From positions 12,274 through 49,006 of the forward strand of contig PCVW01000032.1 in NCBI GenBank assembly GCA_002787095.1: DNA of 36,733 nucleotides, written 5' to 3'. Positions within the stretch are counted from its first letter, which is position 1. Every line of letters starts with the position of its first letter. Below are positions 22,564-29,962 of the stretch, piece after piece. Source of the DNA: Candidatus Omnitrophica bacterium CG11_big_fil_rev_8_21_14_0_20_64_10. GTDB lineage: Bacteria; Omnitrophota; Gorgyraeia; 1-14-0-20-64-10. The position numbers and the translations under genes are program-made. The notes under the pieces were generated by a model. That model had not been told where the DNA came from. It was given only the letters and a program-made list of their open reading frames with translations, and ran no database searches.

Positions 22564-22680
22564 TTCGTAACCTAGGACTGTCCCCCTGCGGAGCGTCCCC
22601 AAAGCCGCTTTCGTAACCTAGGACTGTCCCCCTGCGGAGCGTCCCCAAAGCCGCGTCCCCAAAGCCGCCCCCAAAGCCGC
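22564..22680 (+). repeat. Tandem 46-bp REP-like repeats with shrinking partial copies
   Basis: A 45-bp unit at 22564-22608 is repeated exactly at 22610-22654, with one base between. Shorter tail fragments follow: GTCCCCAAAGCCGC at 22655-22668 and CCCCAAAGCCGC at 22669-22680. Each full unit has the core CGGAGCGTCCCC, complementary to the left repeat at 21836. The array begins right at the transposase stop and ends 6 bp before the monooxygenase gene end. Confidence 0.85.
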
Positions 22681-22686
22681 CTGCCC

Positions 22687-23865
22687 CTAGGAAGGCCCCA
22701 CCATGATTCGGCGCTGAATCCGGCGGAAGAGGCCCGTCCTGGCGGCCAGGAAAAGCAGCCCGGCCGCCAAGGCTTTGAGAAGCGGCCCCTGGGCGACAAT
22801 CAGACCGGCGATCGGCCGCTGGAGCCGCTGGATCTCCCGGACCTCCGGCTCCCGCAGCGCCTGCACCCGGCCGAGCGCCTCCTTCGAACAGTCCCCGCTC
22901 CGAAGACAGTCGGCGATCACCTCAGCCGCCGTGATCGCCGTCCCGACGGCCACGGAGACCCCGATGGCCCCGGCCGGCGAGCAGGTGTGAGCCGCGTCCC
23001 CCACCAAGATCAGCCCGTCCTGAGCCCATTGCTTGACCCGATCGGCTTTCGCCGCCAAGACAGAGAACAGCTTAAAATTGGTCAATCCCTCGGCGAAATC
23101 GCGAAAGATCGGGTGGGCGTCCAGCAGCTCCTTTCGGAGCGAATCAATCCCCGCCTCCCGGTAACGGACGAAGCCGCCGGGCTCCACCAGCAAACCACAT
23201 TGGATGTGATCCGGATATTTGGGGAGGATGAGGTAATTGTGATTCGCCGACAGGAAGACCCGCACCGTATTGTCGTATCCCTTCGGCTTGGGGATCGTGA
23301 ACCAGATGACATCAAAATCGTGCTCTTCAACCGCCAGCTCAAACCCGCCCCGCCGCCTCAAGACCGACACCCGCCCCTCGGCCCCCACGCTGACCCTGGC
23401 CCTCACCCGAACCGGCCGGCCTTCAAGCAACGCCTCCAGTCCAACCGTCCGACCTCCCTCCCGGATCGGAGCCCGGGCGGCGGCGTTAAACCAGATTTCA
23501 AAATTCGGAAATGCCTTCGTCTGATCCAGGAGGGCCCCCAGCAGGACCGGCTGCGGCATCCAAAGGATGAACGGCGCCTCGGGGCTCAACTGGGAGACAC
23601 GGAACCGCGCGGCGAGACGCCGGCGGATGATCAACTCAAAACCATCCAGCTTCAGGTGGGGGTACCGCTGCAGGGACTCAAAGAGCCCGACCCGCCGCAT
23701 CATTTGCACAAACCGGGGCATCAGGACATCGCCCCGATACTCCCGATCGAAGTTCTCGTGCCGCTCTAAAACCAGCACCCGGAATTTCTGCCGCGCCAAA
23801 AGCAAGCCTAGGACCATCCCGGCTGGGCCGGCCCCGGCAATGCAGACATCCACTTCCCTGTCCAT
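22687..23865 (-). CDS. FAD-dependent monooxygenase (PHBH fold)
   Basis: 392 aa. The FAD-binding Rossmann motif is GAGPAG at 11-16, with ERH about 20 residues on. The second FAD motif is LILVGDAAHTCSPAGAIGVSVAVGTA near 290. The middle is the substrate domain (DFDVIWFTIPKPKGYD; LILPKYPDHIQCGLL). The C-terminus adds a hydrophobic, then basic segment (LLKALAAGLLFLAARTGLFRRIQRR) that could bind membrane. Substrate unknown; the family hydroxylates aromatics, quinone precursors or lipids. The ATG lies 6 nt after TAGAAT and has no Shine-Dalgarno site. It sits alone between the REP array and tRNA-Gln. Confidence 0.9.
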   Translation of the reverse strand: MDREVDVCIAGAGPAGMVLGLLLARQKFRVLVLERHENFDREYRGDVLMPRFVQMMRRVGLFESLQRYPHLKLDGFELIIRRRLAARFRVSQLSPEAPFILWMPQPVLLGALLDQTKAFPNFEIWFNAAARAPIREGGRTVGLEALLEGRPVRVRARVSVGAEGRVSVLRRRGGFELAVEEHDFDVIWFTIPKPKGYDNTVRVFLSANHNYLILPKYPDHIQCGLLVEPGGFVRYREAGIDSLRKELLDAHPIFRDFAEGLTNFKLFSVLAAKADRVKQWAQDGLILVGDAAHTCSPAGAIGVSVAVGTAITAAEVIADCLRSGDCSKEALGRVQALREPEVREIQRLQRPIAGLIVAQGPLLKALAAGLLFLAARTGLFRRIQRRIMVGPS

Positions 23866-23871
23866 ACCGCC

Positions 23872-23877
23872 ATTCTA
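23872..23877 (-). promoter_or_regulatory. -10 element before the monooxygenase
   Basis: TAGAAT on the minus strand, with 6 nt to the ATG at 23865, so the A of ATG would be +1. No clear -35. It lies immediately downstream of the duplicated tRNA tail. Confidence 0.4.
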
Positions 23878-23885
23878 ACCCAGGG

Positions 23886-24018
23886 AAAAGTTGCCCCGCT
23901 AGGACTCGGCGCCTCGCCCGGCTCCCCGCCACTTCGTTCCGGGTCGCCAGGGGGCTCGGTCGGCCACTCGGCCTCACTTCGAGTCCTAGCCGAAAAAAAG
24001 TTGCCCCGCTAGGACTCG
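23886..24018 (-). repeat. 23-bp direct repeat of the tRNA-Gln 3' end, 110 bp apart
   Basis: The sequence at 23996-24018 (end of T-arm, acceptor 3' half and start of the T-run) recurs without mismatch at 23886-23908. Between them lies a GC-rich, hairpin-forming segment. Part of it (23978-23990) is the reverse complement of the tRNA segment 24008-24020. The layout resembles a tRNA attachment-site duplication (attL/attR) left by a very small element. Confidence 0.8.
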
Positions 24019-24071
24019 AACCTAGATACCCAGATCCAAAATCTGGTGTCCTACCATTGGACGACGGGGCA
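24001..24071 (-). tRNA. tRNA-Gln (anticodon TTG)
   Basis: 71 nt on the minus strand. 7-bp acceptor (TGCCCCG with CGGGGCA) and discriminator A; D-arm GTCC/GGAC; anticodon stem CCAGA/TCTGG with loop TTTTGGA, anticodon TTG at 24039-24037; T-arm CTAGG/CCTAG with loop TTCGAGT. CCA is not encoded. A run of seven T follows at 23999-23993. It begins 5 nt after the spoVG stop, so it is probably cut out of the end of the ispE-spoVG transcript. Confidence 0.96.
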
Positions 24072-24076
24072 CATGG

Positions 24077-24469
24077 CTATTGGTTTTGATGGGCGGCGTA
24101 AGCCGCTAAAACTTGCTTTTGGATCTCGGCGCGGAGTTCCGGCGTGATCGGATGGGCGATGTCCCAATGCTCCCCGGCCGGGTCCTCCTGCCCCTCCCCG
24201 CCGTGGTCCATCGGCCGGTCGGAGGGGTTCAGCGCCCCGCCGCACTGGTTGCAGAACCGGCTGCGGGCGGCGTTGTGGTAGCCGCACCGTTCGCAGGGGC
24301 TTTGGCCGCGCTGGGAAGGCATCGCGACGAAGAGGCCGCGCGGTCCCTCCAGAATGCGAAGGGAACGAACCACAAAGGCGTCGTCGAAAGTGATCGCGGC
24401 GTAGGCCTTCAAGCGGCCCCCCGGCCGCCCGGTTTCGATGGGATAGATCCGGATGTCTGTGATGTCCAT
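24077..24469 (-). CDS. spoVG: SpoVG-family protein with inserted zinc ribbon
   Basis: 130 aa, against ~85-100 for usual SpoVG, a site-specific nucleic-acid-binding regulator. Start MDITDIRIYPIETG is canonical. Residues 1-55 (KAYAAITFDDAFVVRSLRIL, GLFVAMPS) and 102-130 (DIAHPITPELRAEIQKQVLAAY) are clear SpoVG. Between them, where the family has only ~10 residues, is a ~45-residue insert with Cys59, Cys62, Cys73 and Cys76 (CERC and CNQC), a typical zinc ribbon, followed by an acidic Gly/Asp linker. Its start overlaps ispE by 61 nt; tRNA-Gln follows by 5 nt. Target is unknown in this lineage. Confidence 0.9.
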   Translation of the reverse strand: MDITDIRIYPIETGRPGGRLKAYAAITFDDAFVVRSLRILEGPRGLFVAMPSQRGQSPCERCGYHNAARSRFCNQCGGALNPSDRPMDHGGEGQEDPAGEHWDIAHPITPELRAEIQKQVLAAYAAHQNQ

Positions 24470-25308
24470 ACGCGCCAAGTCGGATGCTGTTTGGAGAGCC
24501 GTTCCATCGCCCCGGCCGCCGGCTCGCGCCCATCGCACAAGGCGAAGACGGTCGAGCCGCTTCCGGAAACCATCGGGCGCTTGAGCCCCGCTTCCTCGAG
24601 GGCCCGTTTGACCCCGGCGACCGCCGGGAACAACCGCTCCACCGACGGCTCCAGCGCGTTGTACAGATGGGGACGGATCCGCTCAACCCGGCCGGTTTTA
24701 ACCGCTTCGCTGAGGAGTCTAGCATCGGGGTGGAAGGGGGTCAAGACATGCCCCCGGTAGACAGCCGCGGTCGGGATCGGGAAGTCCGGCTGGACCAGCA
24801 GATGCCGGAGCCGGACGGAAAAATCGGCCGGAGCGATTTTATCCCCCCGCCCTTCCCCCCAGGCAAAGGGAACATCCGCCAGGAAAAAGGGAACATCCGC
24901 CCCCAGCGTCCGGGCCAGATCCAGGAGGGCCTTGGGATCCACCCCCCCACCAGTCATCTCCTGCAATCCCGCGAGAACCGCCGCCGCGTCGGAGGAGCCG
25001 CCTCCCAAACCGGCCGCCATCGGGATCCGCTTGGTCAGGGTGATCTCCACTCCCAGCGGTTTGCCCAGCAAAGCCTGATACCCCTCGGCGGCCCGAACCG
25101 CCAGGTTGCTCCGATCCGCCGGCAAGGCCGGATCGCTGCAGCGGCATCGGATCTGCGAGCCGGGGATCGGGCGCAGCGCCACCTCGTCGGCCAGATCGAT
25201 CCGCTCAAAGAGGGTTTTTAAGGTGTGGTACCCGTCAGGCCGTTTTTCAAGGGTGTCGAGGAAAAGGTTGACCTTGGCGAAGGCCGGACGGATGACCGGC
25301 GGGGTCAC
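24409..25308 (-). CDS. ispE: 4-diphosphocytidyl-2-C-methyl-D-erythritol kinase
   Basis: 299 aa from GTG 25308. GHMP kinase of the MEP isoprenoid pathway. It opens PAFAKVNLFLDTLEKRPDGYH, the ATP-binding GHMP motif PMAAGLGGGSSDAA is near 96-109, and the C-terminal GSGSTVFALCDG is present. The GTG overlaps the preceding lipoprotein stop as GTGA, which decides the start; the open frame upstream is a shadow. The last ~20 residues are encoded inside the spoVG 5' end. Confidence 0.95.
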   Translation of the reverse strand: MTPPVIRPAFAKVNLFLDTLEKRPDGYHTLKTLFERIDLADEVALRPIPGSQIRCRCSDPALPADRSNLAVRAAEGYQALLGKPLGVEITLTKRIPMAAGLGGGSSDAAAVLAGLQEMTGGGVDPKALLDLARTLGADVPFFLADVPFAWGEGRGDKIAPADFSVRLRHLLVQPDFPIPTAAVYRGHVLTPFHPDARLLSEAVKTGRVERIRPHLYNALEPSVERLFPAVAGVKRALEEAGLKRPMVSGSGSTVFALCDGREPAAGAMERLSKQHPTWRVWTSQTSGSIPSKPGGRGAA

Positions 25309-26678
25309 CGGAGCGGCTGGACTTCCGGGGCGGGCCGGTTGAGGTAAAGCGGCAGCTTCTCCCCCGGCACCTGCCAAGTCGTCTGGGTCTTCAGATCAAA
25401 GAGCCACAGGCCGCCGGGGATCTCCACCTGGTAGATGTCGGCCACCTTCGCGGTGGTCTCGGCGAAGAACTGGGCCACATCCTGCTCCCCGGCCTCGACC
25501 GGAGGAGCGGCCGGCCTCTTCCAGAACTGCCACCCAACCTTCCCTTCCGGCGGGACCGCATCCGGCTTGGACTGGGTCCCTTTCTTGCTGACCGGCTCCG
25601 GCTCCGCCTCAGGAAACGGCTCGAAAGCGGAAAGGGCCCTGTCCTTGATTTGGGCCGCCAGGAACTGCTTTAAACTCACCGGTTCCAGATAAAACTTCCC
25701 GGACCATTGTTCGGCCGGTCCCCAGACGGTTCGCAGCCCCTCCGGCAGGGTCCCATCCGGAAGCCACCGGATATCGGCCAGCGCCCCAACCGCCCCCTGG
25801 GTCAAAACCCGTTCCTGACCGAGCCGGTTGACGGTGAAGAGGACCGCCCCCTCCGGCTCCGTCGGGACGAAGACCTGGACCTCATCGGAACCGGTTTGCA
25901 GGACCGGCCAGGTCCCCTCCCCTTCCAGCAGATCCCCGGCCTGAAGCCCCAAATCTTCGGAGGCGGCGAGAATTCGGGCCGAAAGCTGCTGAAAACGCCT
26001 GATGTCCCCCACATAATCCCGCAGCAGCTCGGTGACCGGCCGCCGGTCCCGAAGATCGGCGAGGAAATCCCCCACCGTCTGCCGGGCGGTCTCCTCGGGA
26101 ATCACCCGGACATCCACCCATCTTCGGCTGCCGTATTCCGTGTAGGAGAATTGCTGAGCAAAATAGAGCTTGGTGTCCAGCGCGTAGGTGATATAGATCA
26201 AGTCCCTGCTCACGGCGGAATCTCGAACAATGGCGACGAGAAATTCCACATCGGAATCGCTTGACAGAACAACCCGATGGATCGCCTCGAAAACATGCCG
26301 CAGCCGCTTCAGGTGCTCGCTCTCATCCGCTTGCCGGACATACGGCCGCTCCTTCGGGGCCTTCACAAAGGGACGGTAGGAAAAAAACTGGAGGTGAAGC
26401 TGATCGTCGGAGAAATCCTCCTGGATCAGAAAGGGAGCCGGCTGGGACCCGCTCCCGCTCATCATGCTCAAATCCATCAAAATGCCCGGAATGTCAACCA
26501 GCACGCCGAAGGTATTGCCGGCCTGGGCCGCCTTCGCCTCCAGACCGTATTCCGTTCGGCAAAGCTCCTGGACGGATTCGACCAGCCGCTCCTTAGGATA
26601 GGTCGGAGCCATCGGACTGCAGGCGGAAAGGAGGGCCGCGGCCGTGAGAGCGGAGGCCCAAGCGGAGCGGCGGATCAT
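25305..26678 (-). CDS. Lipoprotein of unknown function, 457 aa
   Basis: Signal peptide MIRRSAWASALTAAALLSAC with the lipobox LSAC, Cys20 lipidated. The mature protein has a mixed alpha/beta N-terminal half, including a low-polarity segment LVDIPGILMDLSMMSGSGS and DLIYITYALDTKLYFAQQFSYTEYG. A linker rich in Pro/Glu/Lys comes near residues 355-395. The C-terminal part (VAQFFAETTAKVADIYQVEIPGG, then DLKTQTTWQVPGEKL) follows. No enzyme motif seen. It lies 4 nt after the FtsH-like protease gene and overlaps ispE, so it may work with that protease at the membrane; this is inferred from position only. Confidence 0.8.
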   Translation of the reverse strand: MIRRSAWASALTAAALLSACSPMAPTYPKERLVESVQELCRTEYGLEAKAAQAGNTFGVLVDIPGILMDLSMMSGSGSQPAPFLIQEDFSDDQLHLQFFSYRPFVKAPKERPYVRQADESEHLKRLRHVFEAIHRVVLSSDSDVEFLVAIVRDSAVSRDLIYITYALDTKLYFAQQFSYTEYGSRRWVDVRVIPEETARQTVGDFLADLRDRRPVTELLRDYVGDIRRFQQLSARILAASEDLGLQAGDLLEGEGTWPVLQTGSDEVQVFVPTEPEGAVLFTVNRLGQERVLTQGAVGALADIRWLPDGTLPEGLRTVWGPAEQWSGKFYLEPVSLKQFLAAQIKDRALSAFEPFPEAEPEPVSKKGTQSKPDAVPPEGKVGWQFWKRPAAPPVEAGEQDVAQFFAETTAKVADIYQVEIPGGLWLFDLKTQTTWQVPGEKLPLYLNRPAPEVQPLR

Positions 26679-26682
26679 CAGA

Positions 26683-28374
26683 TCAATCGGCCGCCTTGGG
26701 ATCGGCCAGCTGCTTGCGGGACTGGCCGAACTCGGCGAAAATCGCCTCGATCTCGTCGTACTCCAGTTCCTCCTTCTTCAGGAGCTCCTGGGCGAACCGG
26801 TCCAGAATTTTCCGCTCGGTCTTCAGCAGCTTCTCCACCTCGGCGGCGCAGTCGGTCAGAATCTTGTTGGTCTCCTGATCCAACTCCCGTTTGGTGTCCT
26901 CCGAGATCATCACCGCCCAGGCCACCCCGTCCTGCCCGGCGGCGCTCATCCAGTCGCCGATGTAGCGGCCCCCCATCCCCAGCCGCCCCACCATCGCCCG
27001 GGCGATCGAGAAGGCGTGCCGGAAATCGGACGCGACCCCGTCGGAGGTGACGCCGAAGACCACCTTCTCCGCGACATAACCGGCCAGGGAGACCTTGATG
27101 TCGGCCAGGAGCCGCTCCCGACTGTGGGTGTGCAGTTCCTCCCGGGCCCGGGGCTGGACCATCCCCAGCGAATCCCGGCGGGCGATGATCGACGCCTTGA
27201 AGACATCGTCAGTCGGGTGGATCAGGTAGGTCGTGACCAGGTGCCCCCCCTCATGGTAGGCAATCAGCTTGCGCTCCCCCTCGGTCATCGACTTGCGGTG
27301 CTTGACTCCCAGCTCGATCCGGTCCATCGCCTCGGAGAGGTCCTTGTAGGCAATCACATCCCGGCCGTTCCGGGTGGCGATCAGCGCCCCCTCCTTGACG
27401 ATGTTCTCGATGTCGGCCGGCGACTTGTAGACCGACCAGCGGGCCAACCGCCCCACATCGATGTCCGGTTCCGCCTTGACCTTGCTCAGGTAGTACTCGA
27501 AGACCTCCTTGCGCCCCTCCAGGTTCGGGCGATCCACATAGATCTTCCGGTCGAAGCGGCCGGGCCGCAGCAGCGCCACATCCAGCGAGGATTCCGGCGC
27601 GTTGGTGGCGCCGATCACAACGACATTGGCATCGGTGTCCTGAATCCCGTCCATCTCCACCAGGAGGGAGTTCAGGGTGGAGTTGGTCTCGATACTCCCC
27701 CCCCAGCCAAAGGTCCGGTTCCGGCCGATCGCGTCCACCTCGTCAATGAAGATGATCGCCGCGCCATGGATCTGCGCCAGCCGGCGGGCGTCCCGGAAGA
27801 TCCGCCGCACCCGGGAGGAGCCGACCCCGACGAAGATCTCCACGAAGTCGGAGGCGGCCATCGAGATGAAGGGGACTTTCGCCTCGGTCGCGATCGCCTT
27901 GGCCAGATAGGTCTTGCCGCAGCCGGGCGGCCCCTGCATCAGGAGTCCCCGGATCGCCTTGCCGCCGATCTGCTGGACCCGGCGATGGTCCTTGAGCAGC
28001 TGGACCATCTCTCGGGCCTCCTCCTTGGCCTCGTCAATCCCGATCACATCCTTGAAATGGACATTGATCAGCTCCCCGATGATCTTCTTCTTCTTCTGCC
28101 GGGACATGAGGCCAAACATCAGGGAGACATAAATCAGGGCGGAAATGATGGAACTGATGATGATGATCAGGAACCAGAGCGGCATGAAGGAAAGCTGCTG
28201 CAGGCGGTAGAAGGACTCCATCTGGGAGAGCGCCCAGACCGACACCCCGGCCATTCCAATCACGAAGAAAGCGATCGCGATTTTGACCCAGTTGTCCTCC
28301 AGGAAAAAGAGCGTCCGGCGCACCCAGTAGGGCGAATTTTTCACGAAAGAACGCCAGCCGGTTCCTAGACCCAT
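26683..28374 (-). CDS. FtsH-type membrane AAA+ metalloprotease, short periplasmic region
   Basis: 563 aa. Two membrane segments (about 31-49 and 66-88) are separated by only ~16 residues, so the usual ~70-residue periplasmic domain is absent. The AAA+ module has Walker A GPPGCGKT (148-155), the pore loop near FVEIFVGVG, Walker B IIFIDEVDAIG near 207 and the second region of homology GRFDRKIYVDRP. The zinc protease site is HEGGH (374-378, HEAGH in most FtsH), with a third ligand probably Asp in VASDFRHA. The C-terminal coiled coil (EVEKLLKTERKILDRFAQELLKKEELEY) is typical. It is likely a paralogue of the main FtsH. Confidence 0.9.
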   Translation of the reverse strand: MGLGTGWRSFVKNSPYWVRRTLFFLEDNWVKIAIAFFVIGMAGVSVWALSQMESFYRLQQLSFMPLWFLIIIISSIISALIYVSLMFGLMSRQKKKKIIGELINVHFKDVIGIDEAKEEAREMVQLLKDHRRVQQIGGKAIRGLLMQGPPGCGKTYLAKAIATEAKVPFISMAASDFVEIFVGVGSSRVRRIFRDARRLAQIHGAAIIFIDEVDAIGRNRTFGWGGSIETNSTLNSLLVEMDGIQDTDANVVVIGATNAPESSLDVALLRPGRFDRKIYVDRPNLEGRKEVFEYYLSKVKAEPDIDVGRLARWSVYKSPADIENIVKEGALIATRNGRDVIAYKDLSEAMDRIELGVKHRKSMTEGERKLIAYHEGGHLVTTYLIHPTDDVFKASIIARRDSLGMVQPRAREELHTHSRERLLADIKVSLAGYVAEKVVFGVTSDGVASDFRHAFSIARAMVGRLGMGGRYIGDWMSAAGQDGVAWAVMISEDTKRELDQETNKILTDCAAEVEKLLKTERKILDRFAQELLKKEELEYDEIEAIFAEFGQSRKQLADPKAAD

Positions 28375-28410
28375 CGGTTGAATCCCCTTTTGATGTTCGG
28401 TCGGTTTCGG

Positions 28411-29958
28411 TTAAGGTTTGCCTGTCTTGAGGCGCCGCAGGTTGGACTGAATTTTATTTCGCAGAGGGGTTTCCTTCCGCTCCAGTTCCAAAGCCCGTTC
28501 CCATGCCTTCCGCGCGGCCTGCAATCGTCCCAACGACAAGTATACCTGACCCAGGTGTTCGAAGACTTCGGAATCTTCCACCCGCGCGGCGGCCCGTTCG
28601 ATCAGCGCCAGCGCCTCCTCTTTTTTCCCCTGCCGGAAATAGGCCCATCCCAGGGAGTCCAGGTAGGCCCCCTCCTCCGGTTCCTTGGCCAACGCCCGCT
28701 GGATCAGGGCCGCCGCCTCCTCCAGATGAACCCCCCAATCGGCGTAAAGATAGCCCAGCGCATTAAGCAGACGGGGCGCCTCGGGGTGGCGCTTCATTCC
28801 CTCCCGCAGGATTGTCTCCGCCTGGTCAAAATGCCGCTGCCGGTGATGGAGGGAGGCGGCGTACAGAACCGGCAGGAGCGCCTCCGGGTCCGTCTCCATC
28901 CCCTTGAGATAAGCCGCTTGGGCCTGGGCCCACTGGGCGCCGGTCTCATGGGCCAGCCCGATCATCACCCAGAAATCGGTCCCATTCCCTTCCGCCGACT
29001 GCAGCGCCAGTCCCCCTTCCAAGAGACTGAGCGCCTCCCGCCACCGCTCCTGTTCAAGCCAAAGGGAGGCCAGCCGGAGGTAGCTGTTGGGATCGCGGGG
29101 ATAGAACGAGAGGTACTTCTGGAGCCACTGTTCGGCCGTCTTGAGGTCCTTCAATTGATAGGCGATCGAAGCCATGTGGGAAATCAGCACGGCATTGGCC
29201 GGCTCCAGCGTCAACGCCTGCCGGTAGGCGCCCTGGGCAGCCGACAGATCCCCGGCCTGCTCATGACAGGCCCCCAGCGCCAGAAAAACTTCGGGGTTGG
29301 TCAAATCCAGTTCCCCGGCTCGTTTCAGGTGCCGGATCGCCGCCGGCCAATCGGCCGCCTTCGCGTACAGGACCCCGACATTGAAGTGGGCCACCGCGGA
29401 GTCAGGTCGGGACTCCAGCATCTTCTCGTAGATCCCGATCCCCTCCTGAAGCTTCTCCTGCAGCAGGTACAGATCGGCCAAGTGGCTTAAGGCCCCAAGG
29501 TTGCCCGGGTCGGCGGAGAGAACCTTCACATACTGGACGACCGCCTCATCGAACCGCTCCATCGAAGCGTAGAGGACCGCCAACAGGTAGCTGTTCTTGA
29601 TGTCGGCCGGCGCCTGTGCCTCGACCCACTGGAACAGCTCCAGCGCCTTTTCAAGCCGGTCGTTCCGAAGATAGAGGGAACCCAGACGGGTGGCGATCGT
29701 GGTGTTTTCCGGCTGAAGCTTCCGGGCGGTCAGGTATTCCCGCTCGGCGGTGTCGGTCTCTCCCTCGAATTCAGCCACCATCCCGGCCAGGTAATGGGCC
29801 AACCCCTTCTCCTCCTTCTGGTAGGAGGCGCGGGAAGCGGGCGTACCGAACCAGGGGAATTGAAAGCCGGCAGCGGCCTGGGTAACGGAAGCCGGGTCCT
29901 GCCGGCCGCAGCCGGAGAGGATGATGAGCAGCGTGAGTCCCAGCAGCAGCCGGGTCAC
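28411..29958 (-). CDS. TPR-repeat lipoprotein
   Basis: 515 aa. Lipoprotein signal MTRLLLGLTLLIILSGC with Cys17. From ~50 to ~500 it is a solenoid of about 12 tetratricopeptide repeats, e.g. LAHYLAGMVAEFEGETDTAEREY, GALSHLADLYLLQEKLQEGI and AYLDSLGWAYFRQGKKEEALALI. It is a periplasm-facing scaffold; partners are unknown. The gene starts 4 nt after the small basic ribosomal-type gene and ends 36 nt before the FtsH-like gene, so it is in the hisG-ispE operon. Confidence 0.9.
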   Translation of the reverse strand: MTRLLLGLTLLIILSGCGRQDPASVTQAAAGFQFPWFGTPASRASYQKEEKGLAHYLAGMVAEFEGETDTAEREYLTARKLQPENTTIATRLGSLYLRNDRLEKALELFQWVEAQAPADIKNSYLLAVLYASMERFDEAVVQYVKVLSADPGNLGALSHLADLYLLQEKLQEGIGIYEKMLESRPDSAVAHFNVGVLYAKAADWPAAIRHLKRAGELDLTNPEVFLALGACHEQAGDLSAAQGAYRQALTLEPANAVLISHMASIAYQLKDLKTAEQWLQKYLSFYPRDPNSYLRLASLWLEQERWREALSLLEGGLALQSAEGNGTDFWVMIGLAHETGAQWAQAQAAYLKGMETDPEALLPVLYAASLHHRQRHFDQAETILREGMKRHPEAPRLLNALGYLYADWGVHLEEAAALIQRALAKEPEEGAYLDSLGWAYFRQGKKEEALALIERAAARVEDSEVFEHLGQVYLSLGRLQAARKAWERALELERKETPLRNKIQSNLRRLKTGKP

Positions 29959-29962
29959 GGCG

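Noticed and set aside
22564-22680. CRISPR-like array
   Set aside because: Units are directly adjacent with no unique spacers and there are no cas genes; they fit REP-type repeats of the RAYT.
23909-23995. Second, degenerate tRNA gene next to tRNA-Gln
   Set aside because: Only the T-arm/acceptor 3' portion is duplicated; no D-arm or anticodon arm can be drawn in the enclosed segment.
26644-28368. 574-codon plus-strand frame opposite the FtsH-like gene
   Set aside because: Shadow frame without motifs; the minus-strand AAA+ protease has all catalytic motifs.
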